Shown here: in pieces, positions 1-5,417 of the stretch
Layout: the number at the start of each line of letters is the position of its first letter
Numbering within the stretch: the stretch's first letter is position 1
Assembly (NCBI GenBank): GCA_018609965.1
Contig: JAHENP010000307.1
Coordinates: 1 to 9,290 of the forward strand
Direction: 5' to 3'
DNA: 9,290 nucleotides
From: Haloferacaceae archaeon
GTDB taxonomy: Archaea; Halobacteriota; Halobacteria; Halobacteriales; Haloferacaceae
The notes under the pieces: generated by a model
What the model saw: only the letters and a program-made list of their open reading frames with translations
Databases searched by the model: none
Told to the model about the DNA's origin: nothing
Made by a program: the position numbers and the translations under genes

Positions 1-490
1 CGAGCGCAGTGAGCCCGCGCGCGACACCCGCGAGACTCTCCTCGACGGCGATCAGTCCGGGCGCCTCGCCGTCGCGACACTCGAAGCCGATCTCGACCGG
101 GGCGCGCTCGTCGAACTCGACGATCACCGCCTCGGTGGTCCGGCGAATCTGGCCGGTCACCTGCGGGCGAACGTGGACGAGGACGGGCGTGCGGAGCACC
201 ACCGCCGTCTCCGGATCGATGGCGGCGGTGTCGCCGTCCGTGAGGTTCCGGTGGTCCGGCTCGTCAACGGACAGGTCGATCACCGTCACCGCGACCGGCG
301 GGGCGGTGAACCGTTTCGTCTCCGTCTGTCGCTGCGGGCCAGGATCGTATCCAACCTCTCTGAAGATGTCGAGTCCCGCACCACCGGGCTGGAGCCCGGC
401 CTCGCGGTCGGCGTCGAACGTCAACTGGACGGTGTTTCTGGTCTCGTCGATGACCGTCACCTGCCCGGTGTCGTCCTCTGTGAACTGCAT
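1..490 (-). CDS. Acidic haloarchaeal protein of unknown function (N-terminal part, cut by the window edge)
   Basis: Reading the minus strand from the ATG at 490-488 gives 163 uninterrupted residues starting MQFTEDDTGQVTVIDETRN, and the frame is still open at the left edge. The product is rich in Asp/Glu, as haloarchaeal cytoplasmic proteins are, and its alternating hydrophobic pattern (for example VVLRTPVLVHVRPQV and TEAVIVEFDERAPVEIGF) suggests a mostly beta fold. I see no signal peptide, membrane segment or catalytic motif and do not recognise a family. A weak GGAG lies four bases before the ATG. The long plus-strand frames over the same bases give Arg/Ser-rich proteins unlike haloarchaeal ones and are taken as shadows. 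The coding call is fairly sure; the function is unknown. Confidence 0.7.
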   Translation of the reverse strand, partial: MQFTEDDTGQVTVIDETRNTVQLTFDADREAGLQPGGAGLDIFREVGYDPGPQRQTETKRFTAPPVAVTVIDLSVDEPDHRNLTDGDTAAIDPETAVVLRTPVLVHVRPQVTGQIRRTTEAVIVEFDERAPVEIGFECRDGEAPGLIAVEESLAGVARGLTAL

Positions 491-639
491 CTGACTCCGA
501 TTTGTTATCGTCTGTTTTAGTTCTGTTGGCTAGAAACTGTGTTCAAACGAGAAACGACTGAGACACGTTTGTGAGGCCGACGGTGTAGTATGCTTCCAGT
601 GTCGGGTCTCTGGATTGTGCGTAAAGCATCTCACGTAGG

Positions 640-645
640 AAAAAA
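640..645 (-). terminator. Poly-T tract after the SnoaL-like gene
   Basis: On the minus strand a run of six T lies about 36 nt past the stop codon of the SnoaL-like gene, in an otherwise GC-rich setting. Archaeal transcription commonly ends at such T runs without a hairpin. The same AT patch could instead be promoter material, so the call is moderate at best. Confidence 0.4.
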
Positions 646-680
646 TACTATACTCACAGCGCTCCTGCCGCTCGGGACCG

Positions 681-1031
681 TCACACTTCGTCGCGGTCGG
701 TGAACGTCGTCCGTCTGGTGATCAGCCCCTCGTCGTCGAACTCGTGGAAGTCGGCGAAGCCGAACCCGACCGGCTCGCCCGCCTGTCGCCCCGCGAACCG
801 CCCGCGGACGGCGACCGTCTGGCCGTCGGCGACGACCTGGTCGAGTTCGTGGCTCCCGTCCGACAACGGCCGGTCGTCCTCGTAGAACGCTCGGAGCGCC
901 GCCCGCCCACGGATCGCCGCTTGCCCCGGCCGGTCGTACACCACGTCGGGCGCGAACAACGCGACCAGTGCGTCCGTCTCGCCCGCGTCGACGTGATTGT
1001 AGTACGCCCGAACTGTCTCTGTCTGTGACAC
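681..1031 (-). CDS. SnoaL-like / NTF2-like fold protein
   Basis: The 116-residue product begins VSQTETVRAYYNHVDAG and has the small alpha+beta cone pattern of the SnoaL/ketosteroid isomerase-like NTF2 superfamily: an N-terminal helix, the stretch DALVALFAPDVVYDRPG, then IRGRAALRAFYEDD, and a beta-rich second half ending near RRTTFTDRDEV. This fold serves small-molecule isomerases and cyclases as well as many uncharacterised proteins, so the reaction cannot be named. I chose GTG at 1031-1029 over the upstream ATG at 1055 because a TATA-like box (TTTTATTTGG on the minus strand, 1051-1062) overlaps the ATG and lies about 26 nt before the GTG, the spacing of a leaderless haloarchaeal transcript. 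With the ATG the protein would have eight more residues. It is divergent to the dehydrogenase gene and shares its promoter region. Confidence 0.82.
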   Translation of the reverse strand: MSQTETVRAYYNHVDAGETDALVALFAPDVVYDRPGQAAIRGRAALRAFYEDDRPLSDGSHELDQVVADGQTVAVRGRFAGRQAGEPVGFGFADFHEFDDEGLITRRTTFTDRDEV

Positions 1032-1050
1032 AGCTTTCCACCGCGCCCTA

Positions 1051-1062
1051 TCCAAATAAAAT
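1051..1062. promoter_or_regulatory. AT-rich TATA-like box between divergent genes
   Basis: The stretch tccaaataaaat is an isolated AT-rich patch in GC-rich DNA. On the minus strand its centre is about 26 nt from the GTG of the SnoaL-like gene, fitting a leaderless start. On the plus strand it would place a transcript start near 1083-1085, giving a leader of about 17 nt for the dehydrogenase gene at 1102. It may serve both directions or only the minus one. Confidence 0.5.
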
Positions 1063-1101
1063 GACCGGGAGGTTCAACACCACGCCACACCCAGCCGCGG
1101 T

Positions 1102-2073
1102 GTGACCGACGACCACGTCCCGGGTGCACAGACGGCGACTGACAACCACCCGCCCGTCGCGCTCGTCACGGGTGCGGCCGGCGGGATCGGCCGCGCGACG
1201 GTCGCGCGGTTCCATGCGGCCGGGTGGCGTGTGTACGCGACGGACGCCGACGAGACGGCACTCGCGAACGTCGACTGGGACACAGTGACCACCTCCGAAC
1301 TGGGGACAGACACCCAAGAGCCAGGTTCAGACGCGCCGGGCACCGTCGTGACCGCCCCGTTGGACGTGACGGACGCCGCGGACCGCGACCGGGTCCTCGA
1401 CCGCATCGCCACGGCGACCGGGCGGCTCGACTGTCTGGCCAACCTCGCGGGGTACGCGCTCCCGGGCGCGGTGTTGGACACCGACCCCGCGGCGGTCCGA
1501 CAGTTGTACGAGGTGCTCGTCCACGGGCCGACGGCGTTGGTCCGTCGCGCCTTCGAGTTGCTCGTCGCGGCCGGCGGCCGTGTGGTGACGGTGACGAGTT
1601 CGCTCTGGTGGGCAGCGTTTCCCGGAACGGGCCACTACGGCGCGGCGAAGGCGGCCGCCGCGCGGACCACCGAGGCACTCCGGATCGAGTGTCTCGACAC
1701 CCCCGTGTCGGCGACGACCGTCGAACCCGCGTGGGTCGACACGCCGTTCGAAAGCCGGGCCGCCGACCGACTCCCCGACCCCGAACGGCGGCGAGCGGCG
1801 TTCGACCGCACCTACCGGTTCCACGAGACGGGGCGACTGTTGGACGGCGGCCCCGCGGCTGTCACGCCCGCCCACGTCGCCCGGACGGTGTACCGCGCCG
1901 CGACCGCCACCCGACCGCGCTCGGTGTACCCGGTCGGTCTCCCGGCGTTCGCGCTCCGGCTCGCCGGACTCCTCCCGACGACGCTTGCGGACCCGGTCCG
2001 GACTGCCGTCGCGACTGCGGTGACGCGGCTCCGGAGCGCCCGTGAACGACTCCGCGAGTGGGGCCAGCGGTGA
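1102..2073 (+). CDS. Short-chain dehydrogenase/reductase (SDR family)
   Basis: A 323-residue NAD(P)-dependent oxidoreductase of the classical SDR type. The cofactor-binding motif TGAAGGIG lies at residues 23-30, followed by the Rossmann strand VYATDAD. The usual NNAG is NLAG here (N114-G117). The catalytic set is complete: S166 in VTVTSSLW, and Y179 and K183 in HYGAAKAAA, with the standard 13-residue Ser-Tyr spacing. A further stretch, VEPAWVDTPF, matches the post-active-site loop of the family. It is longer than the usual 250 residues because of a C-terminal extension (about 250-323) rich in Arg and Ala. The GTG start is the first in frame; no good ribosome site stands next to it. The substrate cannot be told from sequence. 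It ends at a TGA directly before the region leading to the frameshifted membrane protein gene. Confidence 0.9.
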   Translation: MTDDHVPGAQTATDNHPPVALVTGAAGGIGRATVARFHAAGWRVYATDADETALANVDWDTVTTSELGTDTQEPGSDAPGTVVTAPLDVTDAADRDRVLDRIATATGRLDCLANLAGYALPGAVLDTDPAAVRQLYEVLVHGPTALVRRAFELLVAAGGRVVTVTSSLWWAAFPGTGHYGAAKAAAARTTEALRIECLDTPVSATTVEPAWVDTPFESRAADRLPDPERRRAAFDRTYRFHETGRLLDGGPAAVTPAHVARTVYRAATATRPRSVYPVGLPAFALRLAGLLPTTLADPVRTAVATAVTRLRSARERLREWGQR

Positions 2074-2120
2074 GTGGCTCACCGCCCGTATCATTTCGAT
2101 TCGAGAAAACTGAGTAACCG

Positions 2121-2133
2121 CAAATTAAAATTT
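2121..2133 (+). promoter_or_regulatory. AT-rich TATA-like box upstream of the broken membrane protein gene
   Basis: The run caaattaaaattt follows the dehydrogenase stop by about 50 nt and is the only AT-rich patch before the gene at 2204. It would start a transcript near 2154, leaving a leader of about 50 nt before ATG 2204. This supports reading 2074-2203 as an intergenic promoter region and not as coding sequence. Confidence 0.4.
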
Positions 2134-2203
2134 GGGGTAGAGCGTGTACGGGACACACGACCTCCACACGCCCTTGTCGCCGCCGTCCGACGGTTCGGGT
2201 ACG

Positions 2204-2673
2204 ATGTCGACGACGACAGAGACGACACGCGGCACAGTCGAACTGGGGAACTGGCGTGCGGGCGTCGCCGCGGGATCGCCGGCGGGCTCGTGATGGGCGC
2301 ACTGATGATCGTGATGAACGTCGGCGTGATCGCGGTCGCGATCCCGTCGTTGTACACGCTGGCACCGCCGGAGAACCCCCTCGTCGGGTTAGTCGTCCAC
2401 GTCTCTCACGGGGCGACCCTGGGGGTCGCCTTCGCGGGGCTCGCGGGACTCCTCGGCGCGGACGGCGTCACGAAGCGGGTCGGACTGGGCGTCGGTTGGG
2501 GGGTCGCCACGTGGGTCGGGTTCGCGGCGTTGGTGATGCCGGTGTGGCTGCGTGCTGTCGGGTCACCGGCGTCGCCGCCGTTCCCGAACTTCGCGCCGCC
2601 GTCGTTGCTGTGGCACGTCGTCTACGGGCTGGTGTTGGGTGGTGTGTACAGCATCGCGGCCGACAAACTCTGA
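2204..2673 (+). pseudogene. Four-helix membrane protein, apparent single-base frameshift
   Basis: ATG at 2204 starts a typical haloarchaeal N-terminus (MSTTTETTRGTVELGNWRAG) that meets a TGA after 29 codons. A second frame beginning inside it (codon ATC at 2275) continues exactly where the first would be expected to go: joined, they read VAAG then IAGGLVMGALMIV. Adding one G to the GGG at 2273 (gcgggatc to gcggggatc) restores a 156-residue protein. It has four hydrophobic segments: about 22-48, 58-85, 90-113 and 132-152, the last ending YSIAADKL. The unshifted frame can be extended back to GTG 2074, but that adds a basic, implausible N-terminus lying over the promoter. The family resembles small haloarchaeal membrane proteins that I recall being filed under DUF6789; role unknown. 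It may be a true mutation, a sequencing error, or a gene expressed from the internal GTG/ATG at 2290/2293. Confidence 0.65.
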
Positions 2674-2755
2674 GCCGGCGGGCAGTTCCTCCGGGAACCC
2701 AGCGCACCGCGGGGGGAGGGAAACCCACAAAGCCGCCGCCCCCGTCCCCGGAGGT

Positions 2756-3214
2756 ATGAGCGACTGGACCGACGCAATCGTCGGGGACCGGATGCAGGTG
2801 GACCAGCAGTTCAACGAGCAGGTCCGCGGCTCGGAGTTCACCAACCAGGAGTGGGGGCTGATCATGACCGCGACGGAGTTCGAGATCGAGGCGGCCGACG
2901 ACCCCGACACCGCTCGGATCGTCGCCGACACGGAGAAACTGCCGCAGATCATGCCCGAACTGGAACAGATGTCCGGTGGGATGGGTGGTGCCGCCGGCGC
3001 TCCCGGCGGCCCGGGAGGCGGCGGTGGCGGCGGGGGGCTCTCGGACGCCATCTCCGGGATCAAAGACGCTCTCTTGGGGGGTGGTGACGACGGCGTCGAC
3101 GACGAACGGCTGGCCGCTGCAGAGGACCTCACTCAGGAGTACGCCGAGACGCTCCAACAACACCTCGAACAACGCGGCAAGTGGGAACAGGTTCGGCTCG
3201 CCTACCAGGAGTAG
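2756..3214 (+). CDS. DUF5799-like haloarchaeal protein with polyglycine linker
   Basis: The 152-residue product begins MSDWTDAIVGDRMQVDQQF and contains SEFTNQEWGLIMTATEFEIE and RIVADTEKLPQIMPELEQM, a pattern I recall from the haloarchaeal family DUF5799; the family number is from memory. The protein has three parts: an acidic N-terminal domain (1-72), a flexible linker of almost pure Gly and Ala (74-94, with eight Gly in a row), and a C-terminal part with SDAISGIKDALLGGG and a helical tail (about 115-150) rich in Gln and Glu. It is soluble, with no membrane segment. GGAGG lies only one base before the ATG, too close for a normal ribosome site, so the transcript is probably leaderless. Function unknown. 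Confidence 0.87.
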   Translation: MSDWTDAIVGDRMQVDQQFNEQVRGSEFTNQEWGLIMTATEFEIEAADDPDTARIVADTEKLPQIMPELEQMSGGMGGAAGAPGGPGGGGGGGGLSDAISGIKDALLGGGDDGVDDERLAAAEDLTQEYAETLQQHLEQRGKWEQVRLAYQE

Positions 3215-3260
3215 TCGATCACGGCCGCGGCGGTGAGCCGCAGTCCCCCGTGGGCGAACA

Positions 3261-3270
3261 GGCTTTTGCC
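3261..3270 (+). promoter_or_regulatory. Weak TATA-like box for the DUF5779-like gene
   Basis: The short T run in ggcttttgcc is centred about 27 nt before the GTG at 3293, the spacing for a leaderless start. It is a weak box and the call depends on position more than on sequence. Confidence 0.35.
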
Positions 3271-3292
3271 CCGTCCACCCCTCGCGTCGGAC

Positions 3293-3604
3293 GTGAGCGA
3301 TCCCGACGAGGAGCCGACAGTCGACCTCGGACTCGCCGACATCGAACAGGAGATGGCCGAGGAGGGTGTCGTCGGCGACGTGGTGTTGGGTGTTCTCGAC
3401 GGGACGACGGACCCAGCCGAGTGGGTCCGCAACGTGGAGTACGGCAACGTGCTCGTGCTCGATGTCGACGGCAACCTGAACGAACTGGCACAGGAGATCG
3501 CGCCGCCCGTCTCGGAGATGGGTGGTGGGCTCACTCACTTCCGTGGATTCCTCGTCGTCTCACCCTCCGGTGTCGAGATCGACGCCGACCGACTCGGCGG
3601 GTGA
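3293..3604 (+). CDS. Small conserved haloarchaeal protein, DUF5779-like
   Basis: A 103-residue acidic protein starting VSDPDEEPTVDLGLADIEQE. Its core is GDVVLGVLDGTTDPAEWV (28-45), then VLVLDVDGNLNELAQEI (53-69) and LTHFRGFLVVSPSGVEID (80-97), an alternating strand-helix layout of a small soluble domain. It resembles a haloarchaeal family I recall as DUF5779; the number is from memory and no activity is known to me. GTG at 3293 was chosen because a T-rich box lies 27 nt upstream and because the frame further upstream reads as Arg/Pro-rich noise. The stop overlaps the GTG of the next gene (GTGA), so the two are probably translated from one transcript. Confidence 0.85.
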   Translation: MSDPDEEPTVDLGLADIEQEMAEEGVVGDVVLGVLDGTTDPAEWVRNVEYGNVLVLDVDGNLNELAQEIAPPVSEMGGGLTHFRGFLVVSPSGVEIDADRLGG

Positions 3605-3960
3605 CGGCCGGCTACGAGGAACCCGCGAAGACGGCCGCGGACCGCTACCGCGGTGAGGGGACGGACGCCAACCTGGACCTCTCGCCGTGTGTCGAGTGTG
3701 GACCGACGACCACTCGTGAGGTGTGCTGGAAGTGTTCGTTGTTGGCGTCACTGGAGTGCTCACTGCTCGTCGAAGCCGATCGCGAACTGCGAGGCGTCGG
3801 CGTCGCCGACGGCCGGAATCCGACGGAGTCGTGGCCGGAGGAGGAAGGCGGCACCGGTGAACGCGAACCCGAAGACGGCGACCCCCATCGCCGTCGTCGC
3901 GCCGACCACCTGCCCGACCACGCCACCGAGCAACGAACCGACCGGAAGTGTCGCGGTTGA
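3601..3960 (+). CDS. Zinc-ribbon-like small protein overlapping the transporter gene
   Basis: The frame opens with GTG inside the stop of the DUF5779-like gene (GTGA overlap). Its first 60 or so residues look coding: an acidic start, then CVECG at 30-34 and CWKCS at 42-46, two CxxC pairs eight residues apart, as in a zinc ribbon that could bind nucleic acid or protein. A further Cys is at 53. No family is recognised. After about residue 54 the frame enters the 3' end of the opposing MFS gene (from 3760) and continues for 201 bases without a stop; the last 30 residues are rich in Arg and His, as expected of a shadow frame. The true protein may therefore be shorter in relatives, with the original stop lost here by mutation or frameshift. 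The first part is moderately sure, the C-terminus doubtful. Confidence 0.5.
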   Translation: MTAGYEEPAKTAADRYRGEGTDANLDLSPCVECGPTTTREVCWKCSLLASLECSLLVEADRELRGVGVADGRNPTESWPEEEGGTGEREPEDGDPHRRRRADHLPDHATEQRTDRKCRG

Positions 3961-5115
3961 GGCGGTCCCTTTGATCCCCGCAATCCGCCCCAGAACGGAC
4001 TGCGGGAACACGCGTTGGTTCAGCGTGCTGACCAACACGCCGTTGGCGCCAGCCGGCACCCACGCCAGCCCGAACAACACGACTGTGAGGAGCCGCGAGC
4101 CGGCGGCGACGGAGCCGACCCACAGCACCGTCGAGGTGAGACACGTCGTCGCCCGCAGCGGACCGTACCGGAACCCGTCGAGGGACGGTCCGACGGCCGA
4201 GCCGATGATTCTGCCGACACCGAACGCACCCAACAACAGCCCGTACGTCTGTGCCCCGCCGAACGCCTCCCCACCACCGAACGTCCCCGCGTACGCCGGA
4301 AGCACCGCGAGCATCACCCCCAACGCGAGGTGGAAGACGGCGGAGGTGAACATCATCTCGACGAACACCGTCCCGCGGAGGACACTCGCGCCGTCTCGGA
4401 GGTCGTCGGCGTACGCTCGGAACGCGTCGCCGAATCCACCACCGTCCACACCGCCCGTCTCGTCGATGTCGTCGGACGCATCCACATCGACCGTCTCGTC
4501 AGCCGTCTCCGGAATCACGACGCCGGCAAACAGGAGCGCGGCGACCCCGAACGTGGCGGCGTCGGCGAGAAACAACGCGGTGATCCCGAGCGTCGGGATC
4601 AGGAGGCCGCCAACGGCCTCGAACACCGTGTCCAAGCCGAGCGTCGCCGTCGCCAACAACGAGTTTCCCTTCGCGAGCCGATCATCAGAGAGGATTTGCG
4701 GGAGTGTCGCCGTCTGGACCGGGGTCAACAACAACGCCATCAGCGACAACACCGGGACGACTCCAAACAGGAGTCCAATCGATAGTTCGCCGGTGAACGC
4801 TGCCAGCGGAAACACCAACACCACCACGCCCTGCCCGAGTTGGAGGCCGACGAGGAGCCGTCTCACCGAGACCCGGTCGACGACGGGCCCCGCCGCGAAC
4901 TGCAACAGCCACGGCGACAACAACAGGAAGTTCGCAACCCCGACCAGCAACGACGACTCCGTCAGTTCGAACACCAGCCACAGCGTGGCGACGCTGTAGA
5001 GGCTGTCCCCGAGGTTCGTCACGAACTCGCCCGAGAGGAACCGCCTGAAATCCGGGTTGTGCCAGATTGAACTGTGTCGGTCGCCGCTGGCGGTGTCCCG
5101 GCTCACAGCCACCAC
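3760..5115 (-). CDS. MFS transporter, EntS/MFS_3-like efflux type
   Basis: A 451-residue membrane protein with hydrophobic segments spaced as in 12-helix major facilitator carriers. The N-terminus NPDFRRFLSGEFVTNLGDSL is typical of the subfamily that includes the enterobactin exporter EntS. The loop between helices 2 and 3 carries the facilitator signature G76-PVV-D80-R81-VSV-R85-R86. A strongly acidic loop at about 203-231 (ETADETVDVDASDDIDET) joins the two halves, a haloarchaeal trait. The C-terminus after the last helix is RPRLRRIPAVGD and then a short tail. Nearby GTG codons at 5112 and 5106 are alternative starts; the box TTTGAAG near 5136 fits 5112 best. The gene is divergent to lanM, so export of, or self-protection against, the lanthipeptide is a reasonable guess; a general drug or metabolite exporter is equally possible on sequence alone. 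Confidence 0.88.
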   Translation of the reverse strand: MVAVSRDTASGDRHSSIWHNPDFRRFLSGEFVTNLGDSLYSVATLWLVFELTESSLLVGVANFLLLSPWLLQFAAGPVVDRVSVRRLLVGLQLGQGVVVLVFPLAAFTGELSIGLLFGVVPVLSLMALLLTPVQTATLPQILSDDRLAKGNSLLATATLGLDTVFEAVGGLLIPTLGITALFLADAATFGVAALLFAGVVIPETADETVDVDASDDIDETGGVDGGGFGDAFRAYADDLRDGASVLRGTVFVEMMFTSAVFHLALGVMLAVLPAYAGTFGGGEAFGGAQTYGLLLGAFGVGRIIGSAVGPSLDGFRYGPLRATTCLTSTVLWVGSVAAGSRLLTVVLFGLAWVPAGANGVLVSTLNQRVFPQSVLGRIAGIKGTASTATLPVGSLLGGVVGQVVGATTAMGVAVFGFAFTGAAFLLRPRLRRIPAVGDADASQFAIGFDEQ

Positions 5116-5417
5116 AAAACACCCCAGAGAGCTTCAAATCTTCCACGAACACCGCGTTCTGTCGAGCAACGCTGCGTGTCTGCACAGGAACGCTTTGCTC
5201 CTCTGCTCGATTCGACCCCCGACCGTGACAACCACACGGCGTTGTCTCCCCTCGTCGTCGCTTCTGTGTTCTCCGTAGAAGAGACCGCGTCGGTCCCGAC
5301 GGTCGTACAGACAGCCACGCGTCGACCAACTCTCTCCAGACGAGACGCTGCGACGGTAATAGTCACTGAACAAGCAAAAAATATATATAATTTGAATAGA
5401 ACTCAAGTTGTAGAAGC
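5116..5417. other. Divergent intergenic region between transporter and lanM
   Basis: About 300 bases without a supported gene. A plus-strand frame crosses it (roughly 5074-5421), but its product has few acidic residues, its third codon positions are mixed and it runs through the AT-rich lanM promoter, so I do not call it. The left end holds a possible TATA-like box for the minus-strand transporter (near 5136) and the right end the clear lanM box. The middle is less GC-rich than the genes around it. I searched it by eye for a second Cys-rich precursor on both strands and found none. Confidence 0.5.
5381..5390 (+). promoter_or_regulatory. TATA box of lanM
   Basis: The run aaaaaatatatataattt (about 5376-5393) is one of the two most AT-rich patches in the window. 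Its centre lies roughly 30 nt before the GTG at 5418, so the transcript would begin at or just before the start codon and be leaderless or nearly so. No ribosome binding site is seen before the GTG, which agrees. Confidence 0.7.

Noticed and set aside
9..520. Two plus-strand frames at the left edge
   Set aside because: Arg/Ser/Thr-rich products typical of shadow frames; the minus-strand frame gives an acidic, haloarchaeal-type protein.
491..639. Possible regulatory RNA or inverted repeat between the left-edge gene and the SnoaL-like gene
   Set aside because: Only short, imperfect complementarities were seen by eye; nothing beyond what chance would give.
2074..2203. N-terminal extension of the membrane protein frame back to GTG 2074
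   Set aside because: It begins right at the dehydrogenase stop, covers an AT-rich promoter box, and gives a basic His/Arg-rich sequence; the ATG at 2204 in another frame fits far better.
3653..4999. Long plus-strand frame (over 440 codons) antisense to the MFS gene
   Set aside because: Product is Asn/Pro/Thr/Ser-rich with no fold pattern; the opposite strand encodes a clear 12-helix transporter. GC-rich DNA often keeps antisense frames open.
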